From positions 4,278,001 to 4,342,000 of the forward strand of contig NZ_CP124747.1 in NCBI RefSeq assembly GCF_041860085.1: DNA of 64,000 bases, in the 5' to 3' direction. This document shows, piece after piece, positions 43,573 through 53,850 of the stretch. How positions within the stretch are numbered: the stretch's first letter is position 1; each line of letters begins with the position of its first letter. The notes beneath the pieces are model-generated. The model did not search any database. It was not told the DNA's origin and saw only the letters and a program-made list of their open reading frames with translations. The stretch comes from Schlesneria sp. DSM 10557 (GTDB lineage Bacteria; Planctomycetota; Planctomycetia; Planctomycetales; Planctomycetaceae). The translations under genes and the position numbers were made by a program.

Positions 43573-44221
43573 ACGCTGCAGAGGGTCACTGCTTCAGACC
43601 CCGGCATCGAAATCTCGATCGTGTTCGTGCTGATCCGCTTTCTGCGGAAACAGGCGAGGGTAAGATCATTGGCGCCCCTCTGCTATCCGACGTCAAATAC
43701 TCTTGACGCGTTTTCACGTTCCGTAAAATAAAAGTGATGAAAAATTCGGCAAGAATTCCAGCAGACTGCTGAACGCCGCACCCCAGTTGGCACGCTCGGC
43801 GGACGTCAAGGGGCCCTCCCGTCTCACTGGGCCTGGGACACACAAAAAGAAAATTTCGGGGGTCACCTCTCCGATTCCGCATCAGCACGTGTCAAACTGA
43901 ACACAAACAGCGAGGTCGTACTGGTGACACTGAAGTTGCTCAACCTGCTCAATTTGCGCAACATGAGCAACTTCGTTTCGTCCCTGTAAAATAGGGGTTT
44001 GGCTTGAAGTTGCTCAACTTGCTCAAAGAAACAATTTCCCGCCGCTTCCATGGAATCAGAGGTGGCCACCCCCCTACAGAACGCCTGCAGCGGGGTCAGT
44101 GACGGGAGAGGTCAAGGTCGGTCTTGCTGTCAATCGCTGAATTCCGGTAAAAACCGCCGATGGAAAACTCGCTGGATGGGATCCGCGCGAGAGAGATCGC
44201 CTTACAAATGGCAGGGACGTC
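43573..44221. other. 649-base intergenic region with a 9-bp periodic repeat
   Basis: No protein-coding signature was recognised on either strand. The only organised element is the repeat at 43932-44025. AGGGA at 44212-44216 serves the next gene. Confidence 0.5.
43932..44025. repeat. GAAGTTGCTCA elements and 9-bp tandem repeat
   Basis: GAAGTTGCTCA occurs at 43932-43942 and 44006-44016 in direct orientation and inverted at 43964-43974. The first block is a 9-base periodic run of units ending in GCTCAA, GCTCAA, GCGCAA and GAGCAA; the second block has two such units. Confidence 0.8.
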
Positions 44222-47200
44222 ATGTTTGCAGGCAAGACTTTGTTGGCGCTGGTAGATACACGACGTGCGGCATTTTCCGCCGTTCGTTTCGCATTAGGGG
44301 TGTTCCTGGGGGTCACAGCTGTCTCGATGTGGCAGCAGTTCAGCCTGACCTTCGGTTTCGATCCGGTGGTTCAACTGGCCGTCGGCCTCGTGATGTCCGG
44401 CATGTTATGGTACGCCGCCTCGTGGCGTCCGGCCCCGGACGACGTCCCTCAAACGGTCACTCTTTCGTCCCTGATCTGGTGTCTGTGTGCGTGGACGATG
44501 CTGCATCCGCTGTGGATGGACAGCATGAGCATGCTGATGGGTCATGTCCCGCTCGCCTGGCTCGAATCCTCGCTGACCAAATCCTTCGTCTCGCTGGCCC
44601 TTGCCCTGGGGGCGTGGGCCATTCCCGGCATCCTCTGGTCTTCCGTTCTTGTATACACCGCCAGCGAAAACTCCTCTTCCCGGCAGTCGCTCCCCCTGGT
44701 CTTGCTGGGGGTGACCTGTGGATTGCTGCTCAACGGCGTCATGCTGGCTCACTGGCTGGGTGTCTTCGCCCCTGCGATTGCCGCGACGGTGATAGCAGCG
44801 GTCATCGGAATCTGCCTGCTGATGATGCCTACCCTTTCGGAGCAATCGACGGCGGGATCCTCCGCGATCACCACCACCCCGCACGATGCTTCATTCCTGC
44901 TGCGAGCGGGAACCTTGTTCGTCGTGGGAATCCTGTTGTCGTGCCATCAGCGACTGGCAAACCAACTGATGCCCCATGGCAGCTACGTCATCATGACTCA
45001 GGTTGCGGGGACCATCGCCGGGGTTGCCGGGGGACTTGCACTGCTGCCGCGTCGTTTTCGGACTTCGGAACGTGTGGCCTGGTGTGGACTTTTTGCGGCG
45101 GCGACGGCAAGTCTGCTGCTGGCGGTCCAGCCGCACATCGTTGATCTTTCCCTCTGGATGAACGCCCGTCTGACGAACGTCACCTGGCTGGTCGCCGGTC
45201 GAGTCGCATTGCTGATGCTGCTGGCGGTCCCTTTCGGCACTCTTCTGGGTGTGATGGCCGCTCCGAGCCATCAACCCCGCACCTGTGCGAACATTGGCTG
45301 GGCGGCTCCCTTCCTGTGCGGGCACTCCATCGCCGGTTACCTGCTGGGGGGAACCGTGAGTGTCTTTGCTCTCATGGTCATTGGGATCATCGCGCTGCTC
45401 TCCACCGCCATCGCTTCTCAAATGAAGTCCTGGAGAGAAAGCATTTCGTGGAGACCCGCCGCAGTCGCGTTCAGCCTGACTGCGATCTCCCTGTCGCTTC
45501 CTGCCTGGCAAAGCCATGACGATGCTTCACGTACCGCAAAAATCCTGTTCTCGACCCCCGCGTTTGTGGCTTATCGTTCGGGCTGGGACCGGCAACACCT
45601 GACGGGTCTGGATGACTTGCGGTTGATTCATCGTCAGGAAGGCCCGTCGGGCTCGCTGACACTCTGGCGTGGACGGGTCGCTGAGCTGTATCTGCGCGAA
45701 GCGGGAATCCCGCGATCGATTGTCACCCAGAACGCCGACGTCGTTCCCCAGTTTGCCCCGGAAGTCCTGCAGGCCGTTTATTCCATGGTTCTGTCAGAGC
45801 GACCGGGCCGAGTGATGTTTCTTGGACTTTCGTCCGGAGTTCCTCTTGCGACGTGTCTAAATTTCCCGATTCGCGAAGCGGTCTGCGTCGAGGGGAATTC
45901 CAGCTTGATTGAACTGGTTCGCGGCCCCCTGGCGAATCAGACAGGATTGAATCCGCTGTCGGATGACCGCGTGGTGGTGCAGAACGTCAGTCCTGAACTG
46001 GCACTGATGGCGGATTCTTCGGAACCATTCGACGTCATTCTCAGCACCCCGTCCTCATCGTCCCTCGCAGCGTCTGCGGCGGAATTCACGTCTGAGTTCT
46101 ATCAACGTGCCTCCAATCGCTTGTGCGAAGGAGGACTCTTCTGTCAGCGATTTGAATGTCTCGATTATGGCCCGGAACCACTGCGGATTGTGCTGAAGTC
46201 GATGCGTCAGGCGTTTTCCCAGACGATCGCCATTGAGACCGCTGCGGGCGAATTCCTGCTGTTCGGTGCCAACTCGGAAGAGGTCTTCATTCCCGGCGAA
46301 CTTGCCTCGCGGCTGGAAACTCCGCACGTGCTGCGCATTCTCGGACGCAGTGCACTCGACTGGTCCGCACTGCTCAATCAGCCCGCTTACGATCACGATG
46401 CGCTGGGAGAAATTTGTGCGGAATCCAACCAATCCGCCAATTCCGCTCTGAATGGCCTGTTGGGATCTCAGACGCCGTTCGAAGTGATGCGGTGGGGTAA
46501 CAAGCATCAGGAAATTCAGACCGTCCTGACCCGAACACGATTGACGAAGGCCCCCTTCTGGACACAACCTTCCAGCGAACCTCAAGAACTGGATAGCGAG
46601 ATCGTGCTCAGTCGACGGTCGCGACTGGTCGAATGGCTGGGGGACACCCAGGTCTCACTGGAACTGCTGCGCCGATTGGGCGAAGTTTCGACCCAGCAGA
46701 AACTGGTTCACGAAAATCCTGACTCGCACTGGTGGGAATACCGTAATGTCCTGCGACGGCAACTGCAGGACCGCCCCCGCACGGTGGTGCAGCAGGTGAA
46801 GGCCATTGATGAGAAACCAACACTGCATCCCGAAGATGTTCGTCGTCGCGACTACTTCATCGCGCTGGGAAATGCAGTCAACCTGAAGAAGCAACCCACA
46901 CGGCAGGAAATCGCCGCTGTGGAAGCCTTTCTGGAACCGAATGATCCGCTGCTGAGCTATTTCGCCCGCCAGGAAATCGCCGACCTGTTAGCACGTTGCG
47001 ATGAAGATGCAGCGCGGGAACTGGCCTATCGTCTCCACGTGATTTACTTCGCTCCGACGCTGGATGCCTCTGTCCGGAACGTCGCTGTCGCCCTGGAAAC
47101 GACGGTTAAGCACCCCGAGGCGATTCCCGATGCCTCCGTGCGCTATGACGTGCTGAATGGTCTGATCCAGACCCTGCGAACGAGGTGGGAAAGCCGACAA

Positions 47201-47473
47201 TTCATCAACCAGACATCGACAAAAAAGGTGCTGGACGACGTGGACCAGAGCTTGATCGCGGTCGAGAAAGGGGTCGACGCCATGTCGACGATCGCAGCCG
47301 AAGCGGGTGTTTCGGAAACGGATTGGCAGGTTCGCAAGCAGGTCATCGAACGCCTGATGCTGCGACCTCTGCGGTCCTATCGTTCCGAGCTGAAATCCCG
47401 CCAGGAACGAAGTCAGATGCAGGCCCGAGCGATTTTCGAGAACCTCGATCGACCTGCCCCCACCTCGAAGTAG
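44222..47473 (+). CDS. Large membrane protein with SpeE-like methyltransferase-fold domain
   Basis: A 1083-residue protein. About ten membrane helices fill residues 15-420 (for example LGVFLGVTAVSMWQQ, LPLVLLGVTCGLLLNGVMLA). A spermidine-synthase-like Rossmann domain follows at about 490-680: GRVMFLGLSSGVPLATC, AVCVEGNSSLIEL and FDVILSTPSSSSLAASA, then EFTSEFYQRASNRLCEGGLF. In membrane SpeE-like proteins this last motif is normally DVIxSEPSNPW; here the acidic residue is replaced by Thr and the tail by a Ser run, so aminopropyl transfer is unlikely. The last 350 residues are helical with no motif. ATG 44222 has AGGGA five bases upstream. Planctomycete members are uncharacterised. Confidence 0.83.
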   Translation: MFAGKTLLALVDTRRAAFSAVRFALGVFLGVTAVSMWQQFSLTFGFDPVVQLAVGLVMSGMLWYAASWRPAPDDVPQTVTLSSLIWCLCAWTMLHPLWMDSMSMLMGHVPLAWLESSLTKSFVSLALALGAWAIPGILWSSVLVYTASENSSSRQSLPLVLLGVTCGLLLNGVMLAHWLGVFAPAIAATVIAAVIGICLLMMPTLSEQSTAGSSAITTTPHDASFLLRAGTLFVVGILLSCHQRLANQLMPHGSYVIMTQVAGTIAGVAGGLALLPRRFRTSERVAWCGLFAAATASLLLAVQPHIVDLSLWMNARLTNVTWLVAGRVALLMLLAVPFGTLLGVMAAPSHQPRTCANIGWAAPFLCGHSIAGYLLGGTVSVFALMVIGIIALLSTAIASQMKSWRESISWRPAAVAFSLTAISLSLPAWQSHDDASRTAKILFSTPAFVAYRSGWDRQHLTGLDDLRLIHRQEGPSGSLTLWRGRVAELYLREAGIPRSIVTQNADVVPQFAPEVLQAVYSMVLSERPGRVMFLGLSSGVPLATCLNFPIREAVCVEGNSSLIELVRGPLANQTGLNPLSDDRVVVQNVSPELALMADSSEPFDVILSTPSSSSLAASAAEFTSEFYQRASNRLCEGGLFCQRFECLDYGPEPLRIVLKSMRQAFSQTIAIETAAGEFLLFGANSEEVFIPGELASRLETPHVLRILGRSALDWSALLNQPAYDHDALGEICAESNQSANSALNGLLGSQTPFEVMRWGNKHQEIQTVLTRTRLTKAPFWTQPSSEPQELDSEIVLSRRSRLVEWLGDTQVSLELLRRLGEVSTQQKLVHENPDSHWWEYRNVLRRQLQDRPRTVVQQVKAIDEKPTLHPEDVRRRDYFIALGNAVNLKKQPTRQEIAAVEAFLEPNDPLLSYFARQEIADLLARCDEDAARELAYRLHVIYFAPTLDASVRNVAVALETTVKHPEAIPDASVRYDVLNGLIQTLRTRWESRQFINQTSTKKVLDDVDQSLIAVEKGVDAMSTIAAEAGVSETDWQVRKQVIERLMLRPLRSYRSELKSRQERSQMQARAIFENLDRPAPTSK

Positions 47474-47500
47474 GGGGCAGATTCGAAGGAGTGTATCGAC

Positions 47501-47920
47501 TTAAGAACGACGGGACGGTGTGAGCGACGGAGGCGGGAGGCGGATTTCCAATTGTCGGCGACAGATTCTGGCCAGGGACTCTCCCCCCACCAGTTCGGGC
47601 AGATAAACGGTGACTCCCGCTTCTCGCAGCAGCCATTCCAGCCCACCCGTCTCGGCGGAGCCCAGGGCGATCAACTGGGTCTCCCGGGGATAGTTGGCAA
47701 AGTCCTCGGCCAGCCAGGTGAGGCAATCCGCGAGCCCGGCCGAGAGTTCCAGGATCACCAGCGCCCGTTCGACATCGGAGATGGAAGGAATCAGATCGCG
47801 AACCGATCGACATTCTCGCACGGTGACACCGGTGTTCTGAAACTGACGTTGCAATTCCGGCCCCCAGTAGGGCTGTGCTTCGAAAACGATGATCGACGTT
47901 TCAAGATACTTGTCAGCCAT
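47501..47920 (-). CDS. Receiver-like (CheY-fold) protein, degenerate
   Basis: A 139-residue protein with the alpha/beta order of a receiver domain: SIIVFEAQPYWGPELQRQFQ, then VTVRECRSVRDLIPSISDVE, ALVILELSAGLADCLTWLAE, TQLIALGSAETGGLEWLLRE and AGVTVYLPELVGGESLARIC. The DD pair and the phosphorylatable Asp are absent (the ELS after strand 3 holds the position), so it is a pseudo-receiver. ATG 47920 is chosen for AAGGTGGT about six bases upstream; the frame opens earlier at 48037. It follows the SpeE-like gene on the opposite strand and faces away from the ABC exporter. Function unknown, perhaps a protein-interaction module. Confidence 0.65.
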   Translation of the reverse strand: MADKYLETSIIVFEAQPYWGPELQRQFQNTGVTVRECRSVRDLIPSISDVERALVILELSAGLADCLTWLAEDFANYPRETQLIALGSAETGGLEWLLREAGVTVYLPELVGGESLARICRRQLEIRLPPPSLTPSRRS

Positions 47921-48394
47921 CACGACCACCTTGCAGAGACCCGAATTACAGAGCGCGGCGGGAGTTGACCCTTCGGTCCGGATCCGACCACGGGATCGAC
48001 GACCGTGCCAAGCAGGTTGACGGACTTCAGTCATCATCCGTCACCGAGAACGATTCCCCGATCCCTGTTGCTGATCGCCGGCATCATTTTCGCCGTCGGT
48101 GCCTCGGAGAATCCAGTATCGCAAGCGGTAAATTTCCAGACCGCTTGTGATCCCGAACGGAGACGCTCCCTTCCAGTGAGGGGGCTGTTCAGATCGGTGG
48201 GATGGTGAACCGGTAATAACCGCGCTGCTTGCAAGTCATAAAAGGTTCGATCTACAACTGGGACAGCGAGAATCCTTGAACGACAGAAGGGCCGCATCGG
48301 TCCTTGTTCGCGGTCCGAACAGAGCATTCTGTGAGAGTGCGTTCCGACTGCGGCTCAGGGCATTCACCACGATCCATATTGAGTCTGCTGCCCT
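47921..48394. other. 474-base intergenic region with an 8-bp inverted repeat
   Basis: CAAGCGGT (48122-48129) and ACCGCTTG (48140-48147) form a perfect inverted repeat about 250 bases before the ABC gene. No gene is recognised. Confidence 0.45.
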
Positions 48395-50308
48395 ATGAGC
48401 CTTTCCGCATCGAACTCATCTGCGCCGACTGCTCCTCCGCAGTCTCCAGGCATTCCCGGTGCGGAAACTCGTTCGTCGACGACGGTCCCCACGGAACTAA
48501 CCCGGATCGGCCGTCGGGATGACGATGACTATCTCGAGACGCGGCCGCTGGATCTTCGTTTGATCTCGCGGCTGATGGGTTTCATGCGACCCTACGCCTC
48601 TCAGCGAAACTGGTTGCTGGTATCAGCTCTGCTGCGGTCGTTTCAGCTACCCGGGCTGACTTATGTCCTGGCCGCGGTAATCAATGGCCCCATCGAACAG
48701 GGCGATCCGAACGGCGTTATGTGGGGAGCAATCGCCTTCGGAGTGCTGGCGATTTTCACTCAAATCACGATGCACTTTCGGCAGCGACTGGCCCTGGAAC
48801 TGGGTGAGGCCGTCGTCTTCGATTTGCGGAATGCGATTTTCGCTCATCTGCAGCGGATGCCGATGAGCTATTTCCATAAGACCAAGGTCGGTCGCATTAT
48901 TGGACGAATGGTTTCCGATATTGAAGATGTTCGCATCGGTGTCCAGGAAGTGATGTTCGTCAGCCTCGTGGCCCTGGGGCAGATGCTGGTCGCGGCCATC
49001 TGCATGCTGTGGTTTGATGCCGGGCTGTTTCTGATTGTGCTGGGGCTGGCTCCCGTGCTGTGGGGCATCAACCGTTACTTTCACAACAAGCTGAGCATCG
49101 TCTTGAGGCAGGCGCGTGAGTCCTTCAGTCGAGTCACGGCGACACTGGTCGAATCCGTCATCGGGATCCGCGTGACCCAGGGATTCGTCCGCCAGAAAGA
49201 GAACGCGCGGCTATTCGGGGAACTGGTCAAGGACCATTCTCGCTACAACACCGCAGTCCAGCATACGCACGGCCTCTTCCTTCCTCTGCTGGAACTGAAC
49301 ACACAGGTCTTTATCTCGCTGCTGCTGGTGATTGGTGGATGGCGCGTACTCAACCCGGAGAGCAGTACGAACGTAGGAGAGCTGGTCGGGTTCTTCTTTA
49401 TGGCAAACGTCTTCTTTTCACCACTCACCATTCTGGGAAATCAGTACAACCAGGCAATGACCGCCATGGCGGGTGCCGAACGCCTGTTCGTACTGCTGGA
49501 TCTCGAGCCGGAGTGGAAGGATGCCCCGGACGCGGTCGCGCTTTCGGAGATCGCCGGGCGCGTGGTCTTTGAGAATGTGACGTTCGGCTACGATCCCGCT
49601 CGCCCTGTCCTGCGCGATATCACGTTCTGTGCGGAACCGGGCCAGACGATTGCACTCGTCGGGCCGACAGGAAGCGGCAAGTCGTCGATCATCAACCTGC
49701 TTTCCAAGTTCTACCTACCGCAAAGTGGTCGAATTCTGATTGACGATCGCGACCTGCTGACGGTTCAGGGGGAATCACTGCATCGCAAGTTTGGCATCGT
49801 CCTGCAGCAGAACTTTCTGTTTCAGGGGACCGTCGCCCAGAACATTCGCTTCTCACAGCCGGATGCAACCGACGACGATCTGAGAACCGTCTGCCACCGC
49901 CTTGACTGCCTCGACCTGATCGAAAGCCTGCCGAAAGGCTTTGAAACGAAAGTGGGTGAGCGCGGCAATCAACTTTCACTGGGCCAGCGGCAGATGGTCT
50001 GCTTTGCGAGAGCCCTGCTCGCCGATCCCCGTCTGCTGATTCTCGACGAAGCAACCAGCAGCATCGACGTAAAGACAGAGCGGCGATTGCAGACGGCACT
50101 CTCTGTTCTTCTGAAAGGAAGAACCAGCTTTGTGGTCGCTCACCGACTCAGCACGATTCGTAACGCGGACCTCGTCCTGGTGCTGGACCACGGCCGCATC
50201 ATCGAACGCGGAACCCATGACGAACTGATTGCTCAGCACGGCTTTTATGCTCAACTGTTCGAACGATTTTCCCGTGCGAGCAGCGGAGCCCCGCGGCTAC
50301 CCCGGTAA
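48395..50308 (+). CDS. ABC exporter, fused permease and ATPase
   Basis: A 637-residue half-transporter of the MsbA/MDR type. After a Ser/Pro-rich N-terminus, residues about 55-350 hold six membrane helices, including FDLRNAIFAHLQRMPMSYFH with the coupling helix typical of type IV exporters. The ATPase begins about residue 390: Walker A is LVGPTGSGKSS, the Q-loop is IVLQQNFLFQG, the signature is NQLSLGQRQMV, Walker B is LLILDEATSSIDV and the H-loop is VVAHRLSTIRN. It should dimerise and export a lipid, drug or peptide; the substrate cannot be read. It stands alone. Confidence 0.95.
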   Translation: MSLSASNSSAPTAPPQSPGIPGAETRSSTTVPTELTRIGRRDDDDYLETRPLDLRLISRLMGFMRPYASQRNWLLVSALLRSFQLPGLTYVLAAVINGPIEQGDPNGVMWGAIAFGVLAIFTQITMHFRQRLALELGEAVVFDLRNAIFAHLQRMPMSYFHKTKVGRIIGRMVSDIEDVRIGVQEVMFVSLVALGQMLVAAICMLWFDAGLFLIVLGLAPVLWGINRYFHNKLSIVLRQARESFSRVTATLVESVIGIRVTQGFVRQKENARLFGELVKDHSRYNTAVQHTHGLFLPLLELNTQVFISLLLVIGGWRVLNPESSTNVGELVGFFFMANVFFSPLTILGNQYNQAMTAMAGAERLFVLLDLEPEWKDAPDAVALSEIAGRVVFENVTFGYDPARPVLRDITFCAEPGQTIALVGPTGSGKSSIINLLSKFYLPQSGRILIDDRDLLTVQGESLHRKFGIVLQQNFLFQGTVAQNIRFSQPDATDDDLRTVCHRLDCLDLIESLPKGFETKVGERGNQLSLGQRQMVCFARALLADPRLLILDEATSSIDVKTERRLQTALSVLLKGRTSFVVAHRLSTIRNADLVLVLDHGRIIERGTHDELIAQHGFYAQLFERFSRASSGAPRLPR

Positions 50309-50501
50309 CGTAGCAGCGAACCCGATCCGCCATGACCGTGTCCCATGACGTTGCCTGGCAACCATCAGACAATGGCCGGTTTGACGAACAAACCCGCCAA
50401 TCCGAGCTTCAAACGCGAACAGAGGACAAAGGTGCCGGGGCCTCCGCGCGCCGTCAGTCGTGTCTGGAAGGATCCTGACGCTGCGAGAGAAAGGTGAGCA
50501 C

Positions 50502-50833
50502 GTGGCAAAACGAAATCGGAAAAGCCCCGGTACCAGATTGAGGAAGAATTCAAGAAGCGAATCCCGGTTACCTTTCTGGATCCCTCGGCAGAACACTCAC
50601 CCTTTGGACGAAGGTTCATCGAATATTACGAGGACACCCGCTTCCAATGCATCGACTGCGGTCTGTTCTCAATCTGGACAGCGAAGCAGCAACAGTGGTG
50701 GTATGAAGTTGCCAAGGGCTCCATGTATTCAATCGCGGTCCGGTGCCGGGAGTGTCGCGAGAAGCTTCGAGATCGACACGGAGGGACTCCTCGTCGATCT
50801 CATCTGGAACGTCGCCGGACCATTTCCCCCTGA
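50502..50833 (+). pseudogene. zf-trcl zinc-ribbon protein with a one-base frameshift
   Basis: GTG 50502 with AAGGTGAG seven to ten bases upstream opens VAKRNRKSP in one frame. The rest, RYQIEEEFKKRIPVTFLDPS through RFQCIDCGLFSIWTAKQQQW and VRCRECREKLRDR, is read in the frame beginning TAC at 50531. Joining them requires one extra base in the C-run at 50525-50528. The CIDCG and CRECR pairs are those of the probable zinc-ribbon family zf-trcl. The stop is TGA 50831-50833, giving about 110 residues. The joined reading frame covers both halves with no other stop, so it is a real gene whose frame is broken by assembly error, mutation or slippage. Confidence 0.75.
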
Positions 50834-50943
50834 CGCAGCATCACTGTGGTCTACGCACAAGACCAGAAGTAAAAGCAGACTCGGTCAGCCGCACACGATG
50901 AACACTCCCTGAGTCCGCTCACTTTGGAAGAGAAGAGACCCGA

Positions 50944-52335
50944 TCAGAAGTCTGCACTCTTGGGGGTTCGGGGGAAGGGAATGCAATCGCGGATATTCGT
51001 CATCCCTGTCACCAGTTGGACCGTACGCTCCAGGCCTAACCCGAAACCGCTATGGGGGACGGTGCCGTACTGGCGCAGTTCCAGATACCACCAGTAATCT
51101 TCGGGGACGAGTCCCGATTCCTTCATTCGCTCGATGAGAACATCGTGACGTTCTTCGCGCTGACTCCCTCCGATGATCTCGCCGATTCGCGGGACGAGTA
51201 CGTCCATCGCGCGGACGGTCTTCCCATCTTCGTTACACCGCATGTAGAACGATTTGATCGCCCGGGGATAGTCCGTCAGGATCACGGGTTGTTTAAAGTG
51301 CTTTTCCGTCAGGTAGCGTTCGTGTTCCGATTGCATGTCATGGCCCCAGGCAATCGGGAATTCGAACTTCTGCCCGGACTCTTCCAGAATCTTGATCGCT
51401 TCGGTGTAGGTCAGACGAATGAAATCGTTTTCGACGATGTTCTGCAGCGATGCGAGCAAAGTCGGCTCGATCCGCTCGTTGAAAAACTCCAGATCCTCGC
51501 TGCACTTGTTCATCACGTCTTTGATGATCGACCGAACGAACGATTCGGCCAGATCCATGTTCTCTTCAAGTTCATAGAAGGGCATTTCGGGCTCGACCAT
51601 CCAGAACTCGGCCAGATGGCGCGTGGTATTCGAGTTTTCTGCCCGAAACGTCGGTCCAAACGTGTAAACGTCACCGACGGCCGTGGCAAAGATTTCTCCT
51701 TCAAGCTGGCCACTGACCGTGAGTCCTGCCTTCTTGCCAAAGAAGTCTTGCGAGTAATCCAGCGGGCCCTTGCTCTGCTGAAGCCTGGCCAGATCGAGGG
51801 TCGTCACCTGAAAGACCTGCCCTGCTCCTTCGCAGTCGCTGGTGGTGATGATCGGCGTCTGAACGTAGAGGAATTCGCGTTCCTGAAAGAAGTTGTGAAT
51901 CGCCGCACACAGGGCGTTCCGAACACGAGCGATAGCGCCGAACGTGTTGGTGCGTGGCCGCAGGTGAGCTTTCTCTCGCAGAAACTCGAAGCTATGCCCC
52001 TTTTTCTGCAGTGGGTACGTCGCCGGGTCGGCTGTTCCCAGGACCTTCAGGGATTGGGCGTGAACCTCAACCCGCTGCCCTTTTCCCAGAGACTCTTTGA
52101 TTGTCCCGATGACAGCGACGCTCGCCCCGGTCTGAATCTGTTTGATCAGGGTCGAGTAATCCGGAATCCTGGCGTCGACCACCACCTGAAGGTTCTTCAT
52201 GCACGAGCCGTCGTTCAGCTCAAGAAACGCGAAGTCCTGTTTAGACTCACGCTTCGTTCGAACCCAGCCTCGAACATCAACGGTGGTCTCAGGTTGGCCA
52301 GTCTTGAGAATATGAGCCACTCGAGTACGAGTCAT
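50944..52335 (-). CDS. asnS: Asparaginyl-tRNA synthetase
   Basis: A 463-residue class II aminoacyl-tRNA synthetase that charges tRNA-Asn. The N-terminal OB domain has [20 protein letters not shown]; the catalytic core has [20 protein letters not shown] (motif 1 region), [20 protein letters not shown] (motif 2) and [20 protein letters not shown] with [13 protein letters not shown] (motif 3 and the end). Length is typical. The NSNTTRHL stretch with [14 protein letters not shown] separates it from AspRS. Start ATG 52335 is at the family N-terminus. It is flanked by unrelated genes. Confidence 0.97.
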   Translation of the reverse strand: MTRTRVAHILKTGQPETTVDVRGWVRTKRESKQDFAFLELNDGSCMKNLQVVVDARIPDYSTLIKQIQTGASVAVIGTIKESLGKGQRVEVHAQSLKVLGTADPATYPLQKKGHSFEFLREKAHLRPRTNTFGAIARVRNALCAAIHNFFQEREFLYVQTPIITTSDCEGAGQVFQVTTLDLARLQQSKGPLDYSQDFFGKKAGLTVSGQLEGEIFATAVGDVYTFGPTFRAENSNTTRHLAEFWMVEPEMPFYELEENMDLAESFVRSIIKDVMNKCSEDLEFFNERIEPTLLASLQNIVENDFIRLTYTEAIKILEESGQKFEFPIAWGHDMQSEHERYLTEKHFKQPVILTDYPRAIKSFYMRCNEDGKTVRAMDVLVPRIGEIIGGSQREERHDVLIERMKESGLVPEDYWWYLELRQYGTVPHSGFGLGLERTVQLVTGMTNIRDCIPFPRTPKSADF

Positions 52336-52497
52336 TTTTCCAATCCGTGGAGATACGGTTTCTCACTGCAACGTGACAATCGACGACCGACTGCGGTTCG
52401 CCTCGCTCGTGAGTGCAGCGAGACTCCGCAGGATTGTATAACCGATGCCGCAGAAATCGAAAAGAACGGGTGTCACCCCTCCCTGAGCCGAGACCGT

Positions 52498-53760
52498 TCA
52501 ACCCCCGGCAGGACGGGAAGTCAGTTCCGGAAAGGGAGCATGCGGATAGTCGACTGGTGTGTAACGAATTTCGAGTTCAGGCGTTACGAGACGTTCCTGC
52601 TTGAGGAGCCGGGACGTGAGAGCACGATCGAGGATGCCGCTGGTCAACAGTGTTCGCTCCACCGGATAGCTCGGCTTCCCGGTGTGGATCATTCGCTCGA
52701 TCCCCTTCAGCAGGTAGGCAAAGTGGGGATGTCGCGGTTGGGTTCGTTCTTCAAATCGCGTCGCCAGCAACTGCTGCTGACCTTTCACCTTGAGAGCGAT
52801 CGCCGTTCCGGTGGCGAAGCCAGGCAACATGAAGAGCGTTCCCAGCAGGCCGTCCCGATACTGGAACAGGAACAGCGAAGCATCCTTGCTCTGGCGAACC
52901 CCCTCGGGGCTGGCCGCAACAAGGGCCAGAGCGGCGTGGAAGATTTCCGAGGAGACTCGACCATCATCAATGGCCTTCCACATGGCGTCCCCTTGCAGGA
53001 ACTGCACCCATTCCACACCCTTCTCTGCACCTCGACGACGTTCCACCAGGCACTGAAATACTTCCAGTGCGTGTGCCGCGTAGATATCCAGCCCGGAATA
53101 GCCGATCGCCACCGCCGCTTCGATGTCACTCCCCATCGGCAGATTCAGTTCGGGATCGCGGTAGGTCACGACGAGCGACGACCCGGCCATGAAGGGGACT
53201 TTCAGTTCCTGAGCCCGGTCGTACATCCATTTGGCATCGTCCCATTGGGGACCCAGGTGCTTGTCATTAAAGACAGGAACCACGCGACCATATTTACGGA
53301 AGGTGTCAGTAATCTCACTGAAAAATCGGCGACGAGGATACAGATGCTGTTCCTTGTCGTTATAGGGATAGTCGCCGTGTTCGCCGACGCTGATCACACC
53401 ATCAACCGGAATACTGTTTCCGCCGACCGTGACCGCCCCTTCGATCGTATCGAACAGCGGAACGTTGTACTTCTCGGCCAGACCGCGCGCCAGATCACCG
53501 GGGCCGTACTGGTCGACGTACATCGAAGCCAGTTTCAGAGCCGGTCCGGTCCCCCCGTCCTGCTTCCACCCTTCCATGATCTTTCCGATCAGGACGTCGG
53601 CGTGCAGGCCTTTTTCGTACCTGGTCACAACGGCAGCGACCGACTTGGGAGCAACCGAATCCGCTCCCTGAAGCGACATTGGCAGTGTCAGGCAACCCCC
53701 TGCTGCTGCTGCGGCCCCCTTCAACAAGTCACGTCGAGAAATCACTGTTGGTGGATTCAA
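52498..53760 (-). CDS. Tat-exported protein of unknown function
   Basis: About 420 residues. The N-terminus [20 protein letters not shown] is a clear twin-arginine signal. The mature part contains [60 protein letters not shown] and [21 protein letters not shown] recognise it as a planctomycete exported family without an assigned function. TTG 53760 with AAAGG seven bases upstream is preferred; GTG 53775 and TTG 53817 are in-frame alternatives. The downstream end (52498) lies 162 bases from asnS. It lies downstream of the GSDH-like gene on the same strand. Confidence 0.75.
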   Translation of the reverse strand: MNPPTVISRRDLLKGAAAAAGGCLTLPMSLQGADSVAPKSVAAVVTRYEKGLHADVLIGKIMEGWKQDGGTGPALKLASMYVDQYGPGDLARGLAEKYNVPLFDTIEGAVTVGGNSIPVDGVISVGEHGDYPYNDKEQHLYPRRRFFSEITDTFRKYGRVVPVFNDKHLGPQWDDAKWMYDRAQELKVPFMAGSSLVVTYRDPELNLPMGSDIEAAVAIGYSGLDIYAAHALEVFQCLVERRRGAEKGVEWVQFLQGDAMWKAIDDGRVSSEIFHAALALVAASPEGVRQSKDASLFLFQYRDGLLGTLFMLPGFATGTAIALKVKGQQQLLATRFEERTQPRHPHFAYLLKGIERMIHTGKPSYPVERTLLTSGILDRALTSRLLKQERLVTPELEIRYTPVDYPHAPFPELTSRPAGG

Positions 53761-53850
53761 TGTTGAACCTTTCACGTTGCTGTTTCTTCCTGGGGGGAAG
53801 CTTGTCGGAGTCGTCAATCATGATTTTACGACCCGTGGAATAACTTCACT

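Noticed and set aside
43932-44025. Repeat block considered as a CRISPR array
   Set aside because: Units are only 9-11 bases with no regular spacers and no cas genes nearby.
44050-45144. A 364-codon plus-strand frame overlapping the SpeE-like gene start
   Set aside because: The membrane protein frame from 44222 has consistent helices and a ribosome site; the other frame is a shadow.
50460-50912. A 150-codon plus-strand frame covering the zinc-ribbon region
   Set aside because: After the first nine codons from GTG 50502 it is in the wrong frame; the zinc-ribbon signature is read one base off, so the frame as a whole is not a protein.
51052-53766. A 904-codon plus-strand frame spanning asnS and the Tat protein gene
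   Set aside because: It is antisense to two genes with clear protein signatures; its peptide has no domain and unusual composition (many His/Arg/Phe), as expected of a complementary-strand shadow.
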